DNA from: Neobacillus sp. WH10
GTDB taxonomy: Bacteria > Bacillota > Bacilli > Bacillales > Cytobacillaceae
DNA length: 64,000 nucleotides
NCBI RefSeq assembly: GCF_030123405.1
Contig: NZ_CP126110.1
Coordinates: 3,968,001-4,032,000 of the forward strand
Direction: 5' to 3'
Part shown: in pieces, positions 32,732-40,631 of the stretch
Position numbering within the stretch: the first letter of the stretch is position 1
Layout of the letters: each line of letters starts with the position of its first letter
Made by a program: the position numbers and the translations under genes
The notes under the pieces: model-generated
Seen by the model: the letters and a program-made list of their open reading frames with translations, nothing else
What the model was told of the DNA's origin: nothing
Database searches by the model: none

Positions 32732-34498
32732 ATGTTCAAAAAGTTTATATTTCTGTTATTGTCTATCATTCTTGTTTTCGGGACTTTCCTGCCCCAAGGA
32801 AAAAGTAGTGCTGCAAGTGGTTCGCTAACCATTTCCTCTGATGTCGTCAACGTTCGCGGCGGCCCAGGGTTAAGCTATCCATTGGTGAAAATTGCCAACC
32901 GAGGCGAAAAGTATTCAATTGTAAAAGAAAAAGGTGATTGGATCGAGATTCAGCTATCATATGGTAAAACAGGCTGGGTCGTTAATTGGCTTGTAACGAA
33001 GGAAACCAATTCTAAAGCAGCTACTGCTGCATCGTCTACCGGAAATAAAAATACAGTAGCCAAAGCCAACACAGATCAATTAAGAGTTCGCTCCGGCCCT
33101 GGGACAAGCTTCCGAATTGTCGGACTCCTAAATAAAGGACAAGAAGTGACAATTCTTGATCAAAATGAAAACTGGTATAAAATTACCTTCTCCTTCGGTG
33201 AAGGCTGGGTCGCTAGAGACTTTTTAGAAACAAAAACTGTTAAGCAGGAAAGCAAGCAAACGCCTGCTTCTTCCAATAGCACGGGTATAGGTGTAGTGGA
33301 TGGGGATACAGTAAATGTACGGCAAGAACCATCTACAACCAGCTCTATTATTGGAAAATTAACCAAGGGTACGAGCGTAACAATTTACTCTAAACAAAAT
33401 AATTGGCTGGAGATTGGTTTTTCAAATCTTAAAGGATGGGTAAATTCTGAATTTATTAACACGCAAACGGGAGCATTAAAGGACACACCTAAGAAAAAAC
33501 TGAGCGGGATCAATGGAACGGTAACAGCTGGCAGTCTAAGTGTTCGCTCAGGTTCATCATTGGATACCAGCATTATTGGAACTGTGACAAAGGGGCAAAG
33601 CTTTGCCATTTTGGAGGAAAACAACAATTGGGTTAAAATAGAATATAAGTCTGGTAGATTCGGATGGGTTGCTGGGTGGTATCTTGATAAAACGACAGCA
33701 AATTCCCAATCTGGACAAGCTCAGAAGGAAAGTACGATTACCATCCTACATAATGGGACAAATATCCGAAATGAAGCTGACGTCCAATCAGATGTCATTA
33801 AGCTGGCAAACGAAGGAGAAGTTTTTTCTGTTAAAAGTATTGTGAATGACTGGTATGAGGTAATACTGAAGAACGGAAAAACAGGGTATGTTGCAGGCTG
33901 GATTGTTTCGATTAATGGTACAAAACCGCAGATTCAGAAGTTAGGAGCCGAAAGTTATCTTAAAAATAAAACTATTGTTCTTGACCCGGGACATGGCGGT
34001 GGAGATAACGGGACAACAGGAGCGAACGGAACATTAGAGAAGAACCTGACACTAAGGACAGCACGACTGTTGTACGATAAGTTAAGTGCTGCCGGTGCAA
34101 ATGTCTATCTAACTAGAAGCAATGACTCTTTTATTACGCTCCCATCCCGTGCAAGTGCTTCTCAGTCTAAAAATGCTGATGCTTTTATCAGTTTACATTA
34201 CGATAGCAATATAGACCGCAGTGTCCGCGGTATGACGGGCTATTATTATCATTTATATCAAAAATCATTAGCCGAGACGCTTTATGCTTCCACAATTGGA
34301 CAGACGAAATTGATAGATCGCGGCGTGCGCATTGGTGATTTCCATGTGATACGAGAAAATAGTAAAAAAGCTGTTCTCTTAGAGCTTGGCTATTTAAGCA
34401 ACCCTGAGGAGGAAATGACCCTTAACTCCAGCACATTCCAGGAAAATGCCGCATCAGGCTTGTATAACGGATTGGCTAGGTTTTTTAAGAATAATTAA
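32732..34498 (+). CDS. yrvJ: N-acetylmuramoyl-L-alanine amidase with five SH3b domains (YrvJ)
   Basis: Secreted cell-wall hydrolase cleaving the MurNAc-L-Ala bond. 588 residues from an ATG behind GGAGGG. The signal peptide spans about 1-28 (cleavage near SSAAS). Five bacterial SH3 domains follow at about 31-90, 108-166, 185-243, 262-320 and 335-395, each with the VNVRxxP/S pattern and ending GWV. The Amidase_3 domain covers 412-586 with predicted zinc ligands H421, E436 and H489 and catalytic E551 (LLELGYLSN). It is monocistronic with its own terminator and matches B. subtilis YrvJ in architecture. Confidence 0.93.
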   Translation: MFKKFIFLLLSIILVFGTFLPQGKSSAASGSLTISSDVVNVRGGPGLSYPLVKIANRGEKYSIVKEKGDWIEIQLSYGKTGWVVNWLVTKETNSKAATAASSTGNKNTVAKANTDQLRVRSGPGTSFRIVGLLNKGQEVTILDQNENWYKITFSFGEGWVARDFLETKTVKQESKQTPASSNSTGIGVVDGDTVNVRQEPSTTSSIIGKLTKGTSVTIYSKQNNWLEIGFSNLKGWVNSEFINTQTGALKDTPKKKLSGINGTVTAGSLSVRSGSSLDTSIIGTVTKGQSFAILEENNNWVKIEYKSGRFGWVAGWYLDKTTANSQSGQAQKESTITILHNGTNIRNEADVQSDVIKLANEGEVFSVKSIVNDWYEVILKNGKTGYVAGWIVSINGTKPQIQKLGAESYLKNKTIVLDPGHGGGDNGTTGANGTLEKNLTLRTARLLYDKLSAAGANVYLTRSNDSFITLPSRASASQSKNADAFISLHYDSNIDRSVRGMTGYYYHLYQKSLAETLYASTIGQTKLIDRGVRIGDFHVIRENSKKAVLLELGYLSNPEEEMTLNSSTFQENAASGLYNGLARFFKNN

Positions 34499-34499
34499 G

Positions 34500-34538
34500 A
34501 AAAAGCCCTAGAAGATTCTACACTTCTAGGGCTTTTTC
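34500..34538 (+). terminator. Terminator after yrvJ
   Basis: AGCCCTAGAAG/CTTCTAGGGCT perfect 11-bp stem followed by TTTTT. Confidence 0.92.
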
Positions 34539-34556
34539 TATTGAGCAGGTTCATTT

Positions 34557-34650
34557 ACGACATATTTTCGTACACTTACTACATTATTTTGAGTACTTAC
34601 TACTTATTTTGGAAAACTTATTACATCTTTTCAGATTTTCACTACATTTC
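34557..34650. repeat. 21-bp-phase ACTACAT array
   Basis: ACTACAT or a one-base variant starts at 34557, 34578, 34599, 34620 and 34641, exactly 21 bp apart. The unit is close to ACTACATTATTTTGAGTACTT. It sits between the yrvJ and dtd terminators, directly 3' of the latter on the minus strand. Confidence 0.85.
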
Positions 34651-34685
34651 ATGGATATTATTCTAATTTCATCTAATTTACTTAC

Positions 34686-34724
34686 AAAAAAAAGCTTCGC
34701 ACTGTACCTTCCCAAGTGCAAAGC
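34686..34724 (-). terminator. Terminator after dtd
   Basis: GCTTTGCACT/AGTGCGAAGC 10-bp stem with an 11-nt loop, then eight T residues on the minus strand. Confidence 0.88.
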
Positions 34725-34731
34725 AAATTTA

Positions 34732-35175
34732 TTAGGCTTTACTTTCCAAAATCAACGTCACAGGACCGTCATTGGTCAATTGGACATCCATCATAGCACC
34801 AAAAACACCTGTTTCAACGCGAATCCCTTTTTCACGAAGCATACCGTTAAAAGCCTCATATAGCTGTACTGCTTGCTCTGGTCTAGCCGCCTCGATGAAA
34901 CTAGGCCTTCTCCCTTTACGGCAGTCTCCATAAAGAGTAAATTGAGAAACTGAAAGAATTTCACCGCCAACATCCAACAAGGACAAATTCATTTTTCCAT
35001 TCGCATCTTCAAAAACCCTTAAATTAGCAATTTTATCTGCTAAGTATGCCGCATCCTCTTCCTTATCTTCATGGGTCACTCCGACCAGAAGAACAAATCC
35101 TTTTATAATCTGCCCCGTCACTTCACCGTCGACGGTTACCCTTGCCGCTTTGCTGCGTTGAACAACTACTCTCAT
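34732..35175 (-). CDS. dtd: D-aminoacyl-tRNA deacylase Dtd
   Basis: Removes D-amino acids (and glycine mischarged on tRNA-Ala) from tRNA. 147 residues, the standard length, beginning MRVVVQRSKAARVTVDGEVT. The diagnostic motifs are SQFTLYGDCRKGRRPSF (SQFTLY, near 77-93) and the cis Gly-Pro motif in TNDGPVTLIL at about 132-141. It starts 13 nt after rel, the usual rel-dtd pair of Firmicutes, and is the last gene of that transcript. Confidence 0.96.
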   Translation of the reverse strand: MRVVVQRSKAARVTVDGEVTGQIIKGFVLLVGVTHEDKEEDAAYLADKIANLRVFEDANGKMNLSLLDVGGEILSVSQFTLYGDCRKGRRPSFIEAARPEQAVQLYEAFNGMLREKGIRVETGVFGAMMDVQLTNDGPVTLILESKA

Positions 35176-35187
35176 ACTTGAAACTCC

Positions 35188-37383
35188 TTAATTCATAATC
35201 CGGCGAACTGAATATATATCTGGGATTTGTTTAATTCGATCCACTACCTTATGCAGGTGGTTAACATTGTGAATCGCAATTGACATAATTATCGTTGCCA
35301 TTTTATTGCGGTCAGATTTACCAGTAACGGCAGAAATATTTGTTTTCGTCTCATTAACTGCTTGTAGAACTTCATTCAACAGTCCACTGCGATCGTAGCC
35401 GCTGATTTCAATATCCACGTTATATTCTTTCCGGTCATTTAGGGAAGTTTCCCACTCAACCGGAATTAATCTGGACTGAGCATCATTTGAATCGATATTC
35501 GTACAATCGGAGCGATGGACAGAGACACCGCGCCCTTTCGTGATATAGCCAACAATTTCATCTCCCGGAACTGGATTACAGCATCTTGATAAACGGATTA
35601 ATAGGTTATCAATGCCTTGGACCCGGACGCCTGATTCCCGTTTCTTACTAGATGGAAAGGATTTTAAATCAGAAATCACATTGGTAATGCTCGCAGACTG
35701 TTCCTGGTCACGTTTTTTACGCCATTTCTCGGTTAACCGATTGGCTACCTGCAGGGCTGTTACACCGTTATAACCGACCGCAGCAAACATATCTTCTTCA
35801 TTTGAAAAATTAAATTTTTCCGCAACCTTTTTTAAATTGTCCGAAGTTAAAATTTCTTTAAGATCGAACTCCATATTCCGGATTTCTTTTTCAACCAGTT
35901 CTTTACCTTTAATAACATTTTCATCACGGCGCTGCTTCTTAAAGAATGCCCGAATCTTATTTTTCGCTTGTGAGGTTTGCGCCAGCTTCAGCCAATCCTG
36001 ACTTGGGCCGTATGAATGTTTTGATGTGAGAATTTCGATAATATCACCAGTCTTAAGCCTGTAGTCAAGCGTCACCATTTTGCCGTTCACTTTCGCACCG
36101 ATCGTTTTATTACCGATTTCAGAGTGAATACGATAGGCAAAATCAATTGGAACAGAACCAGACGGCAATTCAATCACATCGCCTTTTGGAGTAAATACAA
36201 AAACCATATCGGAAAACAGGTCAATTTTTAATGATTCCATAAACTCTTCCGCATTGGCAGTATCATTTTGGAACTCGAGAATTTCCCTGAACCAAGTTAA
36301 TTTTTGTTCGAAGGTTGAGCTATCGCTTAGGGATTTTCCTTCTTTGTATGCCCAGTGTGCAGCAACCCCGAATTCAGCAATTTGGTGCATTTCATACGTC
36401 CGAATTTGCACCTCAAGCGGGTCACCCTTTGGGCCAATCACTGTAGTATGCAAGGACTGATACATATTCGGCTTAGGCATTGCAATATAATCCTTAAAGC
36501 GGCCTGGCATTGGCTTCCAGCAAGTATGAATGATGCCGAGAACAGCATAGCAGTCTTTAATACTGTTAACCACAATTCGTACGGCAAGCAAGTCATAAAT
36601 TTCACTGAATTGCTTATTTTGTAAGGCCATTTTTCGATAAATGCTATAAATATGCTTTGGACGTCCAGAAAGTTCAGCTTTTATGTTGACTTCATCCATC
36701 CTTGACTTGACTTCTTCAATGACATCCTCTAAATATTGCTCCCGCTCTGCACGTTTCTTCTTCATTAAGTTTACAATCCGGTAATATTGCTGCGGATTTA
36801 AATACCTTAATGCAGTATCCTCCAACTCCCATTTAATCTTAGAAATACCAAGACGATGAGCTAAAGGTGCAAAAATTTCAATTGTCTCATTTGAAATCCG
36901 ACGTTGTTTTTCTACTGGAAGATGTTTTAGTGTCCGCATATTATGCAAACGGTCAGCAAGTTTGATCAGAATCACCCGAATGTCTTGTGCCATAGCTACA
37001 AACATTTTCCGATGGTTTTCCGCCTGTTGTTCCTCATGAGATTTATATTTAATTTTCCCTAATTTAGTTACCCCATCGACAAGCATGGCCACTTCGTCGT
37101 TAAAGGCTTCCTCAATATCTTTTAAGGAAACACTTGTATCTTCCACAACGTCATGGAGAAAACCAGCAGCAACCGTTGCTGGATCCATCTCAAGGTCTGC
37201 AAGAATGCCTGCAACCTGAATCGGATGGATGATATACGGCTCTCCCGATTTTCGATATTGTTCACGATGAGCATGTTTGGCGTATTCATACGCTTTTTTG
37301 ACTAACTCAACATGCTCCTCATTTAAGTAATTCCGAGTCTTGTCGATGACTTGGTCGGCTGTTAACACTTGATCATTCGCCAT
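35188..37383 (-). CDS. relA: Bifunctional (p)ppGpp synthetase/hydrolase Rel
   Basis: Long RelA/SpoT homologue of 731 residues that makes and degrades (p)ppGpp. The HD hydrolase domain (about 35-195) has HAHREQYRKSGEPYIIHPI and FLHDVVEDT with intact metal ligands, plus KLADRLHNMRT. The synthetase domain (about 240-350) has YAVLGIIHTCWKPMPGRFKD and IAMPKPNMYQSLHTTV. TGS (about 390-450), helical, zinc-finger-like and ACT (about 655-731) domains follow. Both activities therefore appear intact. It is preceded by a good sigma-A promoter and followed by dtd. Confidence 0.97.
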   Translation of the reverse strand: MANDQVLTADQVIDKTRNYLNEEHVELVKKAYEYAKHAHREQYRKSGEPYIIHPIQVAGILADLEMDPATVAAGFLHDVVEDTSVSLKDIEEAFNDEVAMLVDGVTKLGKIKYKSHEEQQAENHRKMFVAMAQDIRVILIKLADRLHNMRTLKHLPVEKQRRISNETIEIFAPLAHRLGISKIKWELEDTALRYLNPQQYYRIVNLMKKKRAEREQYLEDVIEEVKSRMDEVNIKAELSGRPKHIYSIYRKMALQNKQFSEIYDLLAVRIVVNSIKDCYAVLGIIHTCWKPMPGRFKDYIAMPKPNMYQSLHTTVIGPKGDPLEVQIRTYEMHQIAEFGVAAHWAYKEGKSLSDSSTFEQKLTWFREILEFQNDTANAEEFMESLKIDLFSDMVFVFTPKGDVIELPSGSVPIDFAYRIHSEIGNKTIGAKVNGKMVTLDYRLKTGDIIEILTSKHSYGPSQDWLKLAQTSQAKNKIRAFFKKQRRDENVIKGKELVEKEIRNMEFDLKEILTSDNLKKVAEKFNFSNEEDMFAAVGYNGVTALQVANRLTEKWRKKRDQEQSASITNVISDLKSFPSSKKRESGVRVQGIDNLLIRLSRCCNPVPGDEIVGYITKGRGVSVHRSDCTNIDSNDAQSRLIPVEWETSLNDRKEYNVDIEISGYDRSGLLNEVLQAVNETKTNISAVTGKSDRNKMATIIMSIAIHNVNHLHKVVDRIKQIPDIYSVRRIMN

Positions 37384-37460
37384 GAAATCACCTTTTTTTT
37401 CATCTCATTTTTATTTTATATTTAAATGTTATATCGTTCCTAATTTGAATGATTGTTACT

Positions 37461-37489
37461 ATTATCGAAAAAAAAAGCGAAGATGTAAA
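37461..37489 (-). promoter_or_regulatory. Sigma-A promoter of rel-dtd
   Basis: TTTACA (37489-37484), 17 bp including a T9 run, GATAAT (37466-37461), about 80 nt upstream of rel. Confidence 0.65.
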
Positions 37490-37562
37490 GAGATTGAGAA
37501 GTTTTTTCTGCAAATTATGAAAAAAACAGTCGAAAAATATTTTCCAATTCCTAAAATTATAT

Positions 37563-37590
37563 AAAGAGAGCACTCTCCTGAGTGCCCTCT
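37563..37590 (-). terminator. Terminator after apt
   Basis: GAGGGCACTC/GAGTGCTCTC stem with a 4-nt loop, then TTTATATAATTTT on the minus strand. Confidence 0.75.
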
Positions 37591-37598
37591 TGCATTAT

Positions 37599-38111
37599 TT
37601 AATAGTGCATCAATGTTAAAATATCATAGCCATTGAGCTTTTTACGTCCTTCTAAATAACCTAACTCAACTAAGAAAGCGATACCAGCTACAACACCGCC
37701 GAGTTGTTCCACTAGTTGAATGGTTGCTTCTATTGTGCCGCCAGTTGCTAACAAATCATCCGTAATTAAAACACGCTGCCCTGGCTTAATTGCATCTTTA
37801 TGAATGGTTAGAACATCTTTACCATATTCGAGTCCGTAGCCGACTTTAATGGTTTCCCTTGGAAGTTTACCCTCTTTACGGACTGGAGCAAAACCTACTC
37901 CAAGCGAATACGCAACAGGACAGCCAATAATGAATCCCCGTGCTTCTGGTCCAACAATTAGATCAATTTCTTTCTCTTTTGCATAAGAAACGATTTGGTC
38001 TGTTGCATATCTATATGCTTCACCATCATTCATTAAAGGGGTGATATCTTTAAATTTAATTCCCGGCTTTGGCCAATCAGGTACGATCGTAATAAATTGC
38101 TTTAAATCCAT
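37599..38111 (-). CDS. apt: Adenine phosphoribosyltransferase
   Basis: Converts adenine and PRPP to AMP in purine salvage. 170 residues, the normal length. The type I PRTase fold shows the IVGPEARGFIIGCPVAYSLG loop (about 49-68), FAPVRKEGKLP, and the PRPP motif VLITDDLLATGGTI at about 115-128. It overlaps the recJ stop by 10 nt, so translation is coupled. It stands just upstream of rel, the common recJ-apt-rel order of Bacilli, separated by a terminator and a new promoter. Confidence 0.97.
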   Translation of the reverse strand: MDLKQFITIVPDWPKPGIKFKDITPLMNDGEAYRYATDQIVSYAKEKEIDLIVGPEARGFIIGCPVAYSLGVGFAPVRKEGKLPRETIKVGYGLEYGKDVLTIHKDAIKPGQRVLITDDLLATGGTIEATIQLVEQLGGVVAGIAFLVELGYLEGRKKLNGYDILTLMHY

Positions 38112-40477
38112 TCTTCAATTGCCTCCTCAGTTTTAACCGACTCTTGAATGACTTGATCGAACCAGCCTTTTAATTCCTGAAAGGACGAGAACAATATATC
38201 CCTTTCAAGTGCATATTGTGCCTGTTTAGTTTGATAGGTTCTTGAGTCAGTTAAATCACGCTTTTGCGCTTGATTATTCAAAGTAATAAATCCATTGTTT
38301 ATTGTAACAAAATCTAGTTCAGAAAACACCTTTGACATAAAGATAATCGTTTCCTGCGACCAGCCGCGATACTTTGCAATAACGTCTCCATGACGCTTAA
38401 GGTCAACCGGACCTTTTTTCAAAAGATAGGCATAGTACCATTTAAAATGATCACGAGTCGGAACCGTACTAAAAAAGTCACTGGATTCTTTATAAAAATA
38501 AGCATAAATCCTTGAGGGCTGTCTTCCTTCTAATAAAACTTTTAGTATCTCTATAGATGGCGGAAAATCGACTAAGACGATATTTGCCTTATTACAATCA
38601 AATGCTCTTGCCTCTTCGATATCTCGAATGAAAATCGTCTCAGCCTTCAAATCGTCGTTTATTTTTTCAAGATGTTCTTTATTAAAAATAATGAGTTTCC
38701 TGTTTTCAGTAGGTACAGTGTTTGCCATGCTGTTGATTCGCTTTTGTCCGCGATAGTCAAATAACTGCCATGATTCAACCTTGATATCGTGGATAAAAAT
38801 TTGTGGCTTACGAATATTGTTCCATTCATTAATAGATAATTCCCCTATTAATGAAATTTTTGATGCAGGTGAAATTTGGTCAGCTAAAGCACCTAATCCA
38901 AAGCCTACTCCATCAAGATTCGCACCGCCTTCATTCACTAGAACCTTTAGATGGTTTTGCTGACTGCCAATCTTTCTCATACTGGCAACTTCAACGTTAT
39001 TTATTAAAACTTTGGGCTTCGGGTTGTCCATGCCAAACGGAGAAAGCAAATTCATTTCTTCTAACGAGGATAAATTAATATCTTCGAGATGGATTTCTTC
39101 GTCAAGATAGGTAACAGGGATAAAATCCTCTGCAGTTAACTGCTCTTCAGCGAGCATATTTAATCTTGTCCGAAGCCCGGCAACATCTTCAAGCTGTAAG
39201 GTCATTCCTGCAGCCATTGGATGTCCGCCAAAGTGAGGGAGTATATCCCGGCAAGTTGATAAATTTTTAAATAAATCAAATCCTGCAATACTCCGGGCAG
39301 AGCCCTTTGCTACATCTTTATCTGGGTCAAAATTTAACACTATTGTCGGCCGGTAGTATTTTTCAACAAGCCTCGAGGCGACAATCCCAATAACACCAGC
39401 ATTCCAGCCTTCCTTGCCGACGACAAGAACCTTATTTGTCTCTATTGGATAATTCTTTTCTACCTCTTCGATTGCCTCGTCTGTAATCGTATTGACAATC
39501 GCTTGTCTTGTCTTATTTAAGACATCCATCTCTTCTGCTAATTGTTGCGCTTCTTCAGGGTCATCTGTCAGGATCAGCTGAACAGCTAAATCAGCATCTT
39601 CTAACCTTCCGACAGCATTAATTCTCGGTGCAAGTGTAAAACCAATTGTTTCTTCATTGATTGTCATAGGGTCGACCCCAGCCAATTTTAGAATAGCTTT
39701 AAGACCTAAATTTTGCGTCAATTTCAGTTTTTCTAGACCTTTTTTGGCTATCAGGCGATTTTCGCCTTTTAATGATACTAAGTCTGCTACTGTCCCAATA
39801 ACGGCTATTTCAAACAAATGCTCAGGAATTTCTCCATAGAGGGCATGAGCGAGTTTAAAAGCGACGCCTACACCTGCAAGCTCCCGAAACGGATAAATAC
39901 TATCAGGAAGCTTTGGGTGAATAATCGCTAGTGCTTCAGGTAAGACTGGTCCAGGCTCATGATGATCGGTAATGATTAGGTCAATTCCCAGTTCTTTCGC
40001 AACGGCTGCTTCATGAACAGCTGATATTCCAGTATCCACGGTAATAATCAAGTTTATTCCATTTTCCGCCGCCTGACGAAATGCTGGTTCATTCGGTCCA
40101 TAACCTTCAGTAAAGCGATTCGGGATGTAAAATTGGACATTAGCACCTAGATCACGAAGTGTGATCATTAATACCGATGTACTGCTTACGCCATCAGCGT
40201 CATAATCACCAAAAATAAGAATCGGTTCTTGCCTTTCGATGGCATCATGTATTCTCTTAACCGCAATATCCATCCCTTTTAAAAGATATGGATCATGGAA
40301 CTCATCCTTCCCAAATAAAAAATACCGTGCAGAATCTACGGTATCTAAGCCACGATTAACAAGCAGTGACGCAACTAGAGGTGTTATTTTCAATTCATTT
40401 GCTAGCATATTTACTAGATTGTTATCAGAACTGCGAACAACCCATCTTGTTTTTGACTTTAACATTTGTTCGTTCAC
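38102..40477 (-). CDS. recJ: Single-stranded-DNA-specific 5'-3' exonuclease RecJ
   Basis: 791-residue DHH-family nuclease for recombination and repair. The N-terminal phosphoesterase core has ILIFGDYDADGVSSTSVL (about 77-94), TVDTGIS, the DHH motif ITDHHEPGPVLP and GTVADLVSLKGENR. DHHA1 shows HFGGHPMAAGMTL near 455, followed by the OB domain and the Firmicutes-type C-terminal extension to residue 791. The start ATG is well placed. It overlaps apt and is separated from secDF by a bidirectional terminator and a repeat fragment. Confidence 0.96.
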   Translation of the reverse strand: MNEQMLKSKTRWVVRSSDNNLVNMLANELKITPLVASLLVNRGLDTVDSARYFLFGKDEFHDPYLLKGMDIAVKRIHDAIERQEPILIFGDYDADGVSSTSVLMITLRDLGANVQFYIPNRFTEGYGPNEPAFRQAAENGINLIITVDTGISAVHEAAVAKELGIDLIITDHHEPGPVLPEALAIIHPKLPDSIYPFRELAGVGVAFKLAHALYGEIPEHLFEIAVIGTVADLVSLKGENRLIAKKGLEKLKLTQNLGLKAILKLAGVDPMTINEETIGFTLAPRINAVGRLEDADLAVQLILTDDPEEAQQLAEEMDVLNKTRQAIVNTITDEAIEEVEKNYPIETNKVLVVGKEGWNAGVIGIVASRLVEKYYRPTIVLNFDPDKDVAKGSARSIAGFDLFKNLSTCRDILPHFGGHPMAAGMTLQLEDVAGLRTRLNMLAEEQLTAEDFIPVTYLDEEIHLEDINLSSLEEMNLLSPFGMDNPKPKVLINNVEVASMRKIGSQQNHLKVLVNEGGANLDGVGFGLGALADQISPASKISLIGELSINEWNNIRKPQIFIHDIKVESWQLFDYRGQKRINSMANTVPTENRKLIIFNKEHLEKINDDLKAETIFIRDIEEARAFDCNKANIVLVDFPPSIEILKVLLEGRQPSRIYAYFYKESSDFFSTVPTRDHFKWYYAYLLKKGPVDLKRHGDVIAKYRGWSQETIIFMSKVFSELDFVTINNGFITLNNQAQKRDLTDSRTYQTKQAQYALERDILFSSFQELKGWFDQVIQESVKTEEAIEEWI

Positions 40478-40522
40478 CCCTCAGACTTATTTATTATACA
40501 GGAGTAGAAAAAACCTTTCAAT

Positions 40523-40562
40523 AAAAAGAAAAACCGCAGATAATCTGCGGTTTTTCTTTTTA
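40523..40562. terminator. Bidirectional terminator between secDF and recJ
   Basis: AAAAACCGCAGA/TCTGCGGTTTTT 12-bp stem with a TAA loop and T-rich flanks on both strands. Confidence 0.88.
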
Positions 40563-40589
40563 GAATTTATACATAGAACTTTGATAACT

Positions 40590-40617
40590 GTCCAGCTCCA
40601 GCGCCCAGCGACTAGTA
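40590..40617 (-). repeat. Dispersed repeat family III fragment
   Basis: TGTCCAGCTCCAGCGCCCAG plus CGACTAG is the reverse complement of 8075-8101 with one mismatch. It follows the secDF stop on the minus strand. Confidence 0.65.
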
Positions 40618-40631
40618 GACTTCGCTCTTCT

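Noticed and set aside
40590..40617. tRNA-like or riboswitch element after secDF
   Set aside because: It matches the dispersed family III sequence seen at 8074-8101 and has no conserved fold.
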